The notes: generated by a model not told the origin, from the sequence alone. DNA of 13,006 bases from Oscillospiraceae bacterium (GCA_018110855.1 JAGBFZ010000299.1:1-13006), one strand, 5' to 3'; shown: positions 1-6,551, numbered from the stretch's first letter. Translations and numbers: made by a program.

Positions 1-644
1 GCTATTATCTTGCAAAGCAGATAATCAAGATGATCTGGGCTCTGGGCGAGGAAATAAGAAAGAACCCCGTTATCAGCAAGAAGCTGCAGGTATTCTTCCT
101 TGAGGATTACCGTGTAACAATGTCCGAGCTTCTTATGCCCGCTGCAGAGGTCTCCGAGCAGATATCTCTTGCAGGCACAGAGGCTTCGGGTACAGGTAAT
201 ATGAAGCTTATGCTCAACGGCGCTCTTACTCTCGGTACTCTCGACGGCGCAAACGTTGAGATCAAGGAGCAGGTAGGCAAGGACAACATCTTCATCTTCG
301 GTATGACCACCGAGGAGGTTCTTGCAAAGAAGGCTCAGGGCTATCGTCCCGAGGATTATGTTAACAACAACGAGGTCATTCGCAAGGCTCTCGCAAAGAT
401 GTACAGCGGCATCAACGGCTGCACATTTGAGGAGGTTGCAGACACCCTCAAGTTCAAGGATCCTTATATGGTACTTGCAGATTTCGATGCTTACCAGTCC
501 GCTCAGCAGTACGTTTCCGAGTGCTACAAGGACAAGGCTAAGTGGAACAAGATGTCTCTCCACAACATTGCAGGTGCGGGTGTATTCTCCGCTGACCGTG
601 CTGTTGACGAGTATGCTAAGAACATCTGGAAGCTGACTAAGTAA
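1..644 (+). CDS. glgP: Glycogen/maltodextrin phosphorylase, C-terminal part (5' truncated by window)
   Basis: This enzyme releases glucose 1-phosphate from alpha-1,4-glucans using phosphate and pyridoxal phosphate, in the cytoplasm, during glycogen or maltodextrin breakdown. The reading frame is already open at position 3 (YYLAKQIIKMIWALGEE), so the gene starts outside the window; about 214 C-terminal residues of a usually 750-850-residue protein are present. The family signature EASGTGNMKLMLNGALTLG is intact, and its lysine at 204-206 corresponds to the residue that forms the Schiff base with PLP. It is followed by GTLDGANVEI, also typical. Every lysine codon I checked is AAG, suggesting high expression. 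The gene ends with TAA at 642-644 and is followed by a hairpin terminator, so it is the last gene of its transcript. The family is certain; whether glycogen or maltodextrin is the natural substrate cannot be told from this part. Confidence 0.96.
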   Translation, partial: YYLAKQIIKMIWALGEEIRKNPVISKKLQVFFLEDYRVTMSELLMPAAEVSEQISLAGTEASGTGNMKLMLNGALTLGTLDGANVEIKEQVGKDNIFIFGMTTEEVLAKKAQGYRPEDYVNNNEVIRKALAKMYSGINGCTFEEVADTLKFKDPYMVLADFDAYQSAQQYVSECYKDKAKWNKMSLHNIAGAGVFSADRAVDEYAKNIWKLTK

Positions 645-668
645 TTTCCTGATATAATCAGGCATAAT

Positions 669-710
669 AAAGCTGCCCTGCTTTTATCGGCGGGGCAGCT
701 TTTTATTATT
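669..710 (+). terminator. Intrinsic terminator of glgP, facing the antiporter gene
   Basis: A 13-bp stem (669-681 with 690-702, one G-U pair) with an 8-base loop is followed by a T-rich run. It lies 24 bases after the glgP stop. The flanking AT-rich arms also give a weak U-rich tail on the minus strand, so it may end both convergent transcripts. The last bases overlap the stop codon (706-708) of the minus-strand antiporter gene. Confidence 0.88.
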
Positions 711-1893
711 CAGAATCATCGGACAGGAGCTTTGCGAAGCTGTTGTCTATACCTATTGCTCCCAGAGGGGCGGTTATTATTATGGCGAGGACTGCTACCG
801 ACAGGATCATTTTGCCGCCGGGAAGCCCTGCTGCGAGAGGTACGGCTCCGAATGCTGCCTGCACTGTGGCTTTCGGAAGATAGGCTATTATGCAGAATAT
901 CCTTTCCTTTATGCTGAGCTTTGTTTTTACGAGGCAGAGTATCACTCCCACTGTGCGGAAGCAGAGGGATATAAATATTATTGCTATGGCTCCCATGCCT
1001 GCTGCCATGGTATAGCGGATATCCACTGCCGCTCCCACAAGGGCAAATAACAGACATTCTGCTGCTATCCAGAGCTTTCCGAATTTGGCGGAGAGCTTTT
1101 TTGTCTGCTCCGATGATGTTCTCAGCTTGAGGACGCACGCCATGGACACTACGGCAAGAAGTCCCGAGAGGGCTATGTGATCCTTTGCCCATGTTTCTAT
1201 GGTCATCAGCATGAAGGCGGACGAGAGAAGAATGATGGTTTGGGTGGTGCTGCGGATATTTGCGGAGCTGAATATTTTTCCGAGCATTGCTCCCGCAATT
1301 GCGCCCAGTGCTGCTCCGAGTATTATGGATATGGGGATATCCCACAGGCTTGCGGCATTGAAGCTGCCGCTTTGCGCCATGGTGAGAAATGCGGATATCA
1401 GCACGATGACAAAGATATCGTCGCAGGAGGCTCCTGCAAGGATAAGCTGGGGAACACCTGTTTTTGTTCCTCTCTTTTCCTCGATGAGCTTTACCATTCG
1501 GGGAACTACCACTGCGGGGGACACTGCGCTCAGCACTGCTCCCATGACTGCCGCTTCGCTTCGGCTTATCCCGAAAATTATGGGGGCAAATATCACATAG
1601 CCCGTTATTTCAAAGGCGGCTGGGAGAAAGGACATAAGCACTGCGGGTCTGCCTATCTTTTTCAGGTCGGACAGGTCGAGAGACAGTCCTGCTTTTATGA
1701 GAATTATTATCAGCGACATTTTCCGAAGCTCGGCGGATATCCCAAGAATTGACGGGTCGAGAAGGTCAAGGACGTATGGTCCGATGATCATCCCTGCGGC
1801 GAGTATCCCAATTATCCTTGGGAGCTTTATTCTTCGGAATATTTCTGCGGCGCTAAAGCCCACTATAAATATTAGCCCAAGTGAAAATAACAT
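706..1893 (-). CDS. Cation:proton antiporter, NHA/CPA2-like, under fluoride riboswitch control
   Basis: This is a polytopic membrane protein of 395 residues with about 11-13 hydrophobic segments, resembling the NHA branch of monovalent cation:proton antiporters. Visible family features are the N-terminal LPRIIGILAAGMIIGP, the LSAVSPAVVVP helix (about 121-131), a paired-aspartate ion site in GASCDD (158-159) and the YLPKATVQAA motif (about 338-347). The start is placed at the ATG ending at 1893 because GGAGG (1901-1905) is 7 bases upstream of it. An ATG two codons earlier (1897-1899) is only 1 base from that site and is unlikely to be used. The gene is transcribed alone from a consensus promoter through a fluoride riboswitch, so its likely job is fluoride tolerance, for example by adjusting proton or sodium balance. 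Sodium/proton antiporters are, as I recall, among the gene classes reported under this riboswitch. The transported ion is not provable from sequence. Confidence 0.9.
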   Translation of the reverse strand: MLFSLGLIFIVGFSAAEIFRRIKLPRIIGILAAGMIIGPYVLDLLDPSILGISAELRKMSLIIILIKAGLSLDLSDLKKIGRPAVLMSFLPAAFEITGYVIFAPIIFGISRSEAAVMGAVLSAVSPAVVVPRMVKLIEEKRGTKTGVPQLILAGASCDDIFVIVLISAFLTMAQSGSFNAASLWDIPISIILGAALGAIAGAMLGKIFSSANIRSTTQTIILLSSAFMLMTIETWAKDHIALSGLLAVVSMACVLKLRTSSEQTKKLSAKFGKLWIAAECLLFALVGAAVDIRYTMAAGMGAIAIIFISLCFRTVGVILCLVKTKLSIKERIFCIIAYLPKATVQAAFGAVPLAAGLPGGKMILSVAVLAIIITAPLGAIGIDNSFAKLLSDDSE

Positions 1894-1913
1894 ATTCATT
1901 CCTCCATTAATCT

Positions 1914-1957
1914 AAAAAAGCCGACAACTTCTGCGTAAGATCGCAGACGTCATCAGC
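1914..1957 (-). terminator. Riboswitch-controlled intrinsic terminator upstream of the antiporter
   Basis: On the minus strand, left arm 1957-1942 pairs with right arm 1935-1920 around the loop AUCUUA. This gives 16 positions with a single G-A mismatch and a few G-U pairs, followed by six U residues (1919-1914). The left arm consists of the 3' part of the fluoride aptamer, including its GCUGAUGA segment and the ACGUC pseudoknot strand. Terminator and ligand-bound aptamer therefore cannot form together. This predicts termination without fluoride and read-through into the antiporter gene with fluoride. Confidence 0.88.
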
Positions 1958-2009
1958 TTGTTAAGGCGGTTTTGATTTTTTTAAAATCAAGGGAGAACAT
2001 CATTCCCTG
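1942..2009 (-). promoter_or_regulatory. Fluoride riboswitch aptamer (crcB motif)
   Basis: Read on the minus strand, the RNA begins with hairpin AGGGA/UCCCU (2008-2004 with 1994-1990) whose loop is AUGAUGUUC. It continues with an AT-rich insert hairpin (1989-1973), then AAACCGC (1972-1966) and GCUGAUGACGUCUGC (1957-1943). These match, in order and spacing, the crcB-motif elements as I know them: GG..AUG..GUUC..CC, AACCGC and GCUGAUGA...CUAC. The diagnostic pseudoknot is present: GAUGU in the first loop (2001-1997) pairs with ACGUC (1950-1946), including one G-U. Deviations are CUGC in place of the usual CUAC and an extra AT hairpin in the linker. The aptamer starts within about 3 bases of the predicted transcript start, and its 3' half is shared with the terminator. 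Identification is from memory of the consensus; a covariance-model scan was not possible. Confidence 0.87.
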
Positions 2010-2017
2010 TTTTTTTT

Positions 2018-2046
2018 ATTATAGCATGGTTTCTTTTATTTGTCAA
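2018..2046 (-). promoter_or_regulatory. Sigma-A promoter of the fluoride riboswitch-antiporter transcript
   Basis: On the minus strand, TTGACA (2046-2041), a 17-bp spacer and TATAAT (2023-2018) match the sigma-A consensus exactly. The predicted start near 2011 lies just before the first aptamer hairpin. Such a strong constitutive promoter suits control by transcription termination rather than by initiation. Confidence 0.92.
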
Positions 2047-2058
2047 CGGAAAATCTGC

Positions 2059-2094
2059 AAAAAAACTCCCTCTGCACTGTCTGCGCAGAGGGAG
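2059..2094 (-). terminator. Intrinsic terminator of the PocR-chemoreceptor/YjfB unit
   Basis: On the minus strand a perfect 10-bp GC-rich stem (2094-2085 with 2075-2066, loop of 9) is followed by seven U residues (2065-2059). It lies 33 bases after the YjfB stop codon and just upstream of the -35 box of the antiporter promoter, which separates the two minus-strand transcripts. Confidence 0.9.
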
Positions 2095-2126
2095 GACGCT
2101 GCGGAAGCGTTATGACTTTCGGGGAA

Positions 2127-2318
2127 TTATGCTCTTACGTCAAGGATAGAGCCGATCTGACCCTGTACCTTGGGCATATTCTGAGCCATCTGAATGATCC
2201 CCTGAGCCTGAGTTTCCATTACGTCCTGAGACTTCTTCAGCATTGCGGTGCTGACTGCATTTGCAAGCTGTGCCTGCTTCATGCCTGTTGCCATGGAAGC
2301 AATTGAAGTAGGATCCAT
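2127..2318 (-). CDS. YjfB-family small putative motility protein
   Basis: This is a 63-residue protein without membrane segments or signal peptide. It is alanine-, methionine- and glutamine-rich and predicted mostly helical. The N-terminal pattern (helix with ATGMKQAQLANAVSTAMLKK, then a QAQGIIQMAQ helix) fits the YjfB-like small proteins that are annotated as putative motility proteins; their molecular role is unknown. A ribosome binding site AAAGGAAG lies about 6 bases upstream of the ATG. It follows the PocR/chemoreceptor-like gene by 41 bases with no terminator or promoter visible between them, so the two are probably co-transcribed; the pairing with a chemotaxis-type protein agrees with the family name. 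No flagellar gene is in the window. Family assignment rests on size and overall pattern, so it is less certain than for the larger genes. Confidence 0.78.
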   Translation of the reverse strand: MDPTSIASMATGMKQAQLANAVSTAMLKKSQDVMETQAQGIIQMAQNMPKVQGQIGSILDVRA

Positions 2319-2359
2319 AAAAACACTTCCTTTCGGTATATACGCTTACAGCGGTGGTC

Positions 2360-3355
2360 TTATGACTTTATCTCGCTGATAACGTTCTTTAACTCTTCGA
2401 TTCCCGATACTGCTTCGGATATCAGCTCGGAGGCGTCCTTTGCGCTGTTGTTGATATCTGCGGCGCAGCTTCCGATGCTCTTGATCTTCTGCTCAATGGT
2501 ATCGGCTGAGGTCTTGGAGGTGTCTGCAAGGCTTCTTACCTCCTGCGCGATAACGCCGAAGCCCTTACCGCTTTCCTTGGCTCTGGACGCTTCGATAGAC
2601 GCATTGAAGCCAAGTATTCTGGTATTCATTGCGATATCCAGTATTACCTTTGCGGCATCGTTTGCGGTCTTTACCTCGCCGACGCACTTTTCTGCAATGT
2701 TTGAAAGCTGTCTGAAGGTCTCGTCCATTCGGGAAACGGCGGTTATGCAGCCCTCGGCAATGTTGTTTACCCTGCGGATAATATCGTTTGTGGCGGTCAT
2801 GTTGCTTGACAGGGCGCTGTTATTTTCCTTCATGCAATAGCTGGAATATGCCATTGCGGAGATGTTCTTTGCAATGGTATGCAGGAATCTTGCAGCTGCT
2901 TCCACTCTCTCCTTGGGTACTATCTTTACCTTTCTGAGAGCTGCGATATATTCATCGGGATTGATGCCAAGCTCCGCTGCTATCCTGCGGAATTTGTTCT
3001 CATCGGGCTTTTCTGTGAGTACCTGTCCGCCGATGAAGGAACCTATAAATTCCCCGTTTACCATTATGGGTGCAGCAAAGTCCATAAGTCCTGCATGGCA
3101 GGGATATGCTGCGGCTCTTCCCGTGCGGTGGGTCTGCTCGCCGCCCTCACGGTCGCAGCGTTCACATCTCTCGCAGCCCAGCTTGGAGCGGCGGGTATAT
3201 TTCATGCAGAAATCGGTGAAGTTGCTGCCCTTTGTAACAGGGTTGCCATCGGCGTCTGTGGTGAGCGCTGCCATTCCCGTTACCTCGGCAAAGCCGTCCT
3301 GTATCTCCTGAAGGACGCGGACATCAATAAGTTCTGTAAGCTTTAAGGATGACAT
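2360..3355 (-). CDS. Soluble PocR-domain sensor with short chemoreceptor signalling domain
   Basis: This is a 331-residue protein. Residues about 5-170 form a PocR-type sensory domain, recognisable by NFTDFC, the cysteine group GCERCERC (61, 64, 67) and YPCHAGLMDFAAPI followed by GSFIGGQVL. Residues about 180-331 are helical and contain a degenerate methyl-accepting hairpin tip: NTRILGFNASIEASRAK, then GKGFGVIAQEVRSLA. There is no transmembrane segment, so it should act in the cytoplasm, perhaps sensing a small metabolite and signalling to CheA/CheW-type partners; none are encoded nearby. The signalling domain is much shorter than in a standard receptor. GGAGG (3365-3369) lies 9 bases before the ATG, and a consensus promoter lies further upstream. 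The YjfB-like gene follows in the same transcript. The domain calls are firm. The ligand is unknown, and PocR domains have been linked to hydrocarbon-derivative or propanediol sensing elsewhere. Confidence 0.88.
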   Translation of the reverse strand: MSSLKLTELIDVRVLQEIQDGFAEVTGMAALTTDADGNPVTKGSNFTDFCMKYTRRSKLGCERCERCDREGGEQTHRTGRAAAYPCHAGLMDFAAPIMVNGEFIGSFIGGQVLTEKPDENKFRRIAAELGINPDEYIAALRKVKIVPKERVEAAARFLHTIAKNISAMAYSSYCMKENNSALSSNMTATNDIIRRVNNIAEGCITAVSRMDETFRQLSNIAEKCVGEVKTANDAAKVILDIAMNTRILGFNASIEASRAKESGKGFGVIAQEVRSLADTSKTSADTIEQKIKSIGSCAADINNSAKDASELISEAVSGIEELKNVISEIKS

Positions 3356-3400
3356 TATGTAAAACCTCCATGTGTGGATTTGCTATAATATTACATAATA

Positions 3401-3429
3401 ATTTTACTATATTTATGCTCGTTTGTCAA
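3401..3429 (-). promoter_or_regulatory. Sigma-A promoter for the PocR-chemoreceptor/YjfB unit
   Basis: On the minus strand, TTGACA (3429-3424), a 17-bp spacer and TAAAAT (3406-3401) form a near-consensus promoter. The predicted start near 3394 gives a leader of about 40 bases before the ATG at 3355. No motility-type (sigma-D) promoter was recognised here. Confidence 0.8.
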
Positions 3430-3564
3430 TCTTTTTCATGCTCATTCTCTCTCTTTTCGTGCAATTATACAAATTTTCACGGAGATTTATGTTATTAAGA
3501 AAAATATACTGAATATATTTGATTTCAGCGGAAAATATGTTTTTAAAAATATCAGGATTTGCTA

Positions 3565-3593
3565 TTGCTTTTTATTTCAATGTGGTGTATAAT
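3565..3593 (+). promoter_or_regulatory. Likely promoter of the PP2C phosphatase gene
   Basis: TTGCTT (3565-3570), a 17-bp spacer and TATAAT (3588-3593) precede the phosphatase gene, with a predicted start near 3600. The stretch 3430-3564 between this promoter and the divergent minus-strand one is AT-rich. It holds only a weak inverted repeat (3502-3508 with 3514-3520), and I see no gene in it. Confidence 0.65.
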
Positions 3594-3630
3594 ATAATAT
3601 GTATATTTATAGCTGTCCGAGGTGTCCGAT

Positions 3631-4380
3631 TTGTATTATTGCTGCGGTATTTCCGACAAGGGAGCTGTCCGTGAGCATAACGAGGACGCTTATCTTGTCA
3701 ATAAAATTGTTTTGTCAAAGGCTCAGATGGAGAGTGATGTGAACGCTCCCTTTATCGCTGCCGTTGCCGACGGCGTGGGCGGCGAGGCTTCGGGGGAGAT
3801 CGCTTCCCGAATGGCTCTTGAGCTTTTATCGGGCGTGAGATTCGGCAAAAAGGTGGATCTCAGGGCAAAGCTCCTTTCTATCCATTCGAGACTTAAACGC
3901 TATGGCATTACCCATGGCAGCTCTGCTAATATGCAGACCACCCTCTGCGCTCTTGCTGTGGACGAAAACGGCAGGGCTTTTGTGGCGAATGTGGGGGATT
4001 CCCGTATGTACCGCTGCAGGGGCGGTATTATCAGGCAGCTTTCCACCGATCAGTCCCTTGTTCAGCTTCTCTATGAGCAGGGGAAGATAACGGGCGAGGA
4101 GAAAAAGACCCATGCTCAGAGGAATGTTATTTTCCCCGTTTTAGGCAACATTGCCGATGATCCCGACCCTATGGTGACGGAGATAGACGGGGGCATCAAA
4201 AAGGGCGACATCATCATCATCTGCAGCGACGGGCTTTCCGATTACATCACCTCCGGGGAGTTTGAGGAGATTCTTGCCATGCCCATGCGTCTCCCGAAAC
4301 GTCTCAGACGGCTTATCGACACTGCCATTGACAACGGCAGCACCGATAATATCACCGTTGTGGGAGTTTCCGTTATCTGA
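3631..4380 (+). CDS. PP2C-family serine/threonine protein phosphatase (PrpC/Stp type)
   Basis: This is a cytosolic metal-dependent phosphatase of about 249 residues, typical of bacterial PrpC/Stp enzymes that reverse Hanks-type kinase phosphorylation. All metal-binding motifs are visible: REHNEDAYL near the N-terminus, VADGVGGEASGE (about 45-56), VANVGDSRMYRC (about 118-129), CSDGLSD (about 198-204) and STDNITVV (about 237-244). I start it at TTG 3631 because GAGGTG (3618-3623) lies 7 bases upstream. A GTG in frame at 3622 would overlap that ribosome binding site but would add only three residues. No partner kinase gene is adjacent, which is unusual since prpC and prkC are often neighbours. 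Its TGA (4378-4380) overlaps the end of the convergent spoVAC-like gene by 8 bases, and no terminator is visible between them. Confidence 0.93.
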   Translation: MYYCCGISDKGAVREHNEDAYLVNKIVLSKAQMESDVNAPFIAAVADGVGGEASGEIASRMALELLSGVRFGKKVDLRAKLLSIHSRLKRYGITHGSSANMQTTLCALAVDENGRAFVANVGDSRMYRCRGGIIRQLSTDQSLVQLLYEQGKITGEEKKTHAQRNVIFPVLGNIADDPDPMVTEIDGGIKKGDIIIICSDGLSDYITSGEFEEILAMPMRLPKRLRRLIDTAIDNGSTDNITVVGVSVI

Positions 4381-4813
4381 GGAAAAAATAGTAGATAAGC
4401 CCGTACAGCACCGAGGCGGCTGTTCCGTAGAGGATAACGGGTCCTGCTATTATGAATATTTTTGCTCCGAGTCCCAAAACATAGCCCTCGGATTTAAATT
4501 CTACTGCCGGAGAGGCTACGGCGTTGGCAAAGCCTGTTACGGGTACGAGAGTGCCTGCTCCGCCGTATTTCGCCAGCTTTTCATACAGCCCCAGACCCGT
4601 AAACAGGGCGGAGAGGAAAACAAGGGTTATTGTACAGAAGGCGGAGGCTGTTCTGTCGTCAAGCCCCATGTTCGAGTAAAGGTCTGTGAGTGCCTGCCCT
4701 ATGACGCAGATAAGTCCGCCGATGAGAAATGCAAGGGGAACGTCTCTGTAGCATTTTGAATTCGGAGAGGCTTTTTTTACCATTTCGCTGTACTGCTTCT
4801 GCGATATTTTCAT
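4373..4813 (-). CDS. spoVAC: SpoVAC-like sporulation membrane protein
   Basis: This is a 146-residue membrane protein with an N-terminal amphipathic part and about four hydrophobic segments. Family features include DVPLAFLIGGLICVIGQAL, then GLGLYEKLAKYGGAGTLVPV and TGFANAVASPAVEFKSEGYV, all closely like SpoVAC, a component of the channel that moves dipicolinic acid across the inner spore membrane. The start is the ATG ending at 4813, with AAAGGA (4829-4824) 10 bases upstream. An in-frame TTG at 4834 lies before this site and is rejected. In spore formers spoVAC normally sits with spoVAD and spoVAE/AEb; here none of them flank it. It is divergent from the cysteine-cluster/GNAT gene and convergent with the PP2C gene. 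I could not recognise a convincing sigma-G promoter. Family is confident; a role in true sporulation is inferred. Confidence 0.9.
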   Translation of the reverse strand: MKISQKQYSEMVKKASPNSKCYRDVPLAFLIGGLICVIGQALTDLYSNMGLDDRTASAFCTITLVFLSALFTGLGLYEKLAKYGGAGTLVPVTGFANAVASPAVEFKSEGYVLGLGAKIFIIAGPVILYGTAASVLYGLIYYFFLR

Positions 4814-4853
4814 AATTTTTCTATCCTTTCCCAAGAAAAAATAATGTATAATA

Positions 4854-4882
4854 TTGCCGTTTTATCGGCTTTATTCTATTAT
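4854..4882 (+). promoter_or_regulatory. Possible promoter of the thyX-cmk-plsC-ispH/rpsA operon
   Basis: TTGCCG (4854-4859), a 17-bp spacer and TATTAT (4877-4882) lie 54 bases before the first gene. The -35 box is moderate. A small inverted repeat (GCCG 4856-4859 with CGGC 4866-4869) overlaps it. This is the best promoter candidate before the five-gene run. Confidence 0.5.
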
Positions 4883-4936
4883 ATCCCGCATATGAGCCTA
4901 TATTCCCGAAAATAATTATGAAAAGGAAAATGACTT

Positions 4937-5926
4937 ATGCTAAAAAACATTCTATCGGGCGAGACCTGCGCAAAGTGCCGTCTTTGCTGCATTTTTGACA
5001 AATACGATGTATGGGAGACCCCTGTTATCACAAGGGAGCTTTATACGAAAATTTCAGCCGAACGTCCCGAGCTGAAAATGGTTTCCAAAGGAGTCAGCGG
5101 CGGCTATGTTTTCAACATGGAGGACTGCTGGGACGAAGAGGAGGAAATTTACCGCTGTCCTGCTCTCGACCCACAAAAGGGCTGCACTCTCGGTGAAAAC
5201 AAGCCCTTCGACTGCAGCATATGGCCTTACAGAGTCATGGATCTGAACGGCGCAAGAGTTATTTCCATTGCTTCCGTATGCCCCGAGCTTTACAAGAAGC
5301 CTTTGAATGTTCTTGTTGAGGAGCTTGAAGGCGGTCTTGCGGATATTATTTTTGCGGAGGCTGCAAGGAATCCTTCCATTGTTAAGCCTTATGAGCAGGG
5401 ATATCCCATTCTTAAAGTGAGAAACGAGCTTTGCGGCAAAAAGGTCCGCCTTGCGGAGGTTAAAAGAGGGGATCTGCCCTATCTCTGCGAGCTTTACAAC
5501 CGTGCCGAGCTGCTTGACAGGCTGGGTGCGGGCGTGCTTGACATCGAAGACTGGGATGAGGCATTCGAGCAATGGCGTGAGGACGATGACGAGGAGGACT
5601 ACATTATCTATTACGGCTCCGACCCTGCGGGCTGGGTAAAGCTCAGCGGTCTTGAAAGCGGTGACTGCGGCTGGATCTCCATGCTTGTTATTGACCCCGA
5701 GTTCAGAGGTCAGGGCATCAGCAAGGATTGTATCCGTCTTGCAGAGGATATCTTTATTGAAAAGGGCATCAACAATGCTGCCATGCACGTTTACAGCTCC
5801 AATGCCGCTGCGGAAAAATGCTGCCTGAGCTGCGGCTATACTCCCGTTCCCGATGACACGGGGGATGGGGAGAGTGTTATGTATATAAAGGAGGATCTTA
5901 ATGAAAATTATCGCACCCTCTCATGA
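4937..5926 (+). CDS. YkgJ-like cysteine-cluster domain fused to a GNAT acetyltransferase
   Basis: This is a two-domain protein of 329 residues. The N-terminal part (about 1-125) has the cysteine pattern of YkgJ-type putative zinc- or iron-binding proteins: CAKCRLCC (11, 14, 17, 18), then C74, C83 within a GC motif, KPFDCSIWP (C93) and C115. Residues about 169-318 form a GNAT N-acetyltransferase domain, with the acetyl-CoA loop VIDPEFRGQGIS (251-262) and the C-terminal pattern N289...CGYTPV. The substrate is unknown. The protein has no signal peptide or membrane segment. The ATG at 4937 follows AAAAGGA with normal spacing. The 3' end overlaps thyX by 26 bases, and the thyX ribosome binding site lies inside this gene, so the two are probably translationally coupled. 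Both domains are clearly recognisable; the joint function is not. Confidence 0.88.
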   Translation: MLKNILSGETCAKCRLCCIFDKYDVWETPVITRELYTKISAERPELKMVSKGVSGGYVFNMEDCWDEEEEIYRCPALDPQKGCTLGENKPFDCSIWPYRVMDLNGARVISIASVCPELYKKPLNVLVEELEGGLADIIFAEAARNPSIVKPYEQGYPILKVRNELCGKKVRLAEVKRGDLPYLCELYNRAELLDRLGAGVLDIEDWDEAFEQWREDDDEEDYIIYYGSDPAGWVKLSGLESGDCGWISMLVIDPEFRGQGISKDCIRLAEDIFIEKGINNAAMHVYSSNAAAEKCCLSCGYTPVPDDTGDGESVMYIKEDLNENYRTLS

Positions 5927-6539
5927 GATAATTTCCGATATTGACGGCGATAAAATGCTGCGCAATATTGAGCTTTGCGGACGTGTCTGCTACAAGAGCG
6001 AGGACAGGATCACTGCAGGTTCTGCGGAGAAATTCGTGGGAATGATACTTAAGTCGGGTCACGAATCCGTTCTCGAGCATGAGAAGATAACCGTCAGATT
6101 TATCTGCGACAGGGGCGTTACTCACGAGATCGTCCGTCACCGCATTGCAAGCTACAGCCAGGAAAGCACACGCTACTGCAACTATTCCAAGGACAAGTTC
6201 GGCCGTGAGATAACCTTTATCCGTCCCTTTTTCTGGGACGAGGACGAGGAGAAGTTTGCAGTCTGGAAAAACACCATGCAGGAGATAGAAAACGCTTACA
6301 GCAAGCTCATTTCTCTCGGCGCTAAGCCCGAGGAGGCAAGGAGTATTCTTCCAAATTCCGTCAAGACCGAGCTTATGGTTACTATGAATCTTCGTGAGTG
6401 GAGACATTTTTTCAGGCTTCGCACCTCGGAGAGGGCACACCCTCAGATGAGAGAGCTGGCACTTCCATTGCTTAACGATCTCAAGCGGCTGGTTCCCGTT
6501 ATTTTTGATGATATTGACGGGTCGGACGCTTCATATTAA
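5901..6539 (+). CDS. thyX: Flavin-dependent thymidylate synthase
   Basis: ThyX makes dTMP from dUMP using methylene-tetrahydrofolate and reduced FAD, replacing ThyA. The 212-residue length is normal. The family signature RHR-X7-S is present as RHRIASYSQES (79-89), followed by TRYCNYS. The downstream NLREWRHFFRLRTSERAHPQ (about 163-182) is also characteristic and contributes to nucleotide and flavin binding. The start at 5901 is set by AAGGAGG (5888-5894), 6 bases upstream. The gene overlaps the preceding cysteine-cluster/GNAT gene by 26 bases and is followed 12 bases later by cmk, so pyrimidine nucleotide supply genes are adjacent in one operon. Confidence 0.97.
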   Translation: MKIIAPSHEIISDIDGDKMLRNIELCGRVCYKSEDRITAGSAEKFVGMILKSGHESVLEHEKITVRFICDRGVTHEIVRHRIASYSQESTRYCNYSKDKFGREITFIRPFFWDEDEEKFAVWKNTMQEIENAYSKLISLGAKPEEARSILPNSVKTELMVTMNLREWRHFFRLRTSERAHPQMRELALPLLNDLKRLVPVIFDDIDGSDASY

Positions 6540-6551
6540 GGAGTTTTTATA

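Noticed and set aside
1894..1899. ATG two codons upstream as the antiporter start
   Set aside because: The only ribosome binding site (GGAGG, 1901-1905) is 1 base from this ATG but 7 bases from the next one, so the latter is preferred.
3502..3520. AT-rich inverted repeat between the divergent PocR-chemoreceptor and PP2C promoters
   Set aside because: AAATATA/TATATTT repeats are expected by chance in such AT-rich sequence and the site overlaps neither promoter box.
3622..3630. GTG at 3622 as the start of the PP2C gene
   Set aside because: It overlaps the only Shine-Dalgarno-like sequence (GAGGTG, 3618-3623); the TTG at 3631 has proper spacing. The difference is three residues, and the GTG cannot be excluded.
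4814..4860. Sporulation (sigma-G type) promoter upstream of the spoVAC homologue
   Set aside because: CATTATT on the minus strand partly resembles a sigma-G -10 box, but no matching -35 element was found at the right distance, so it is not reported as a feature.
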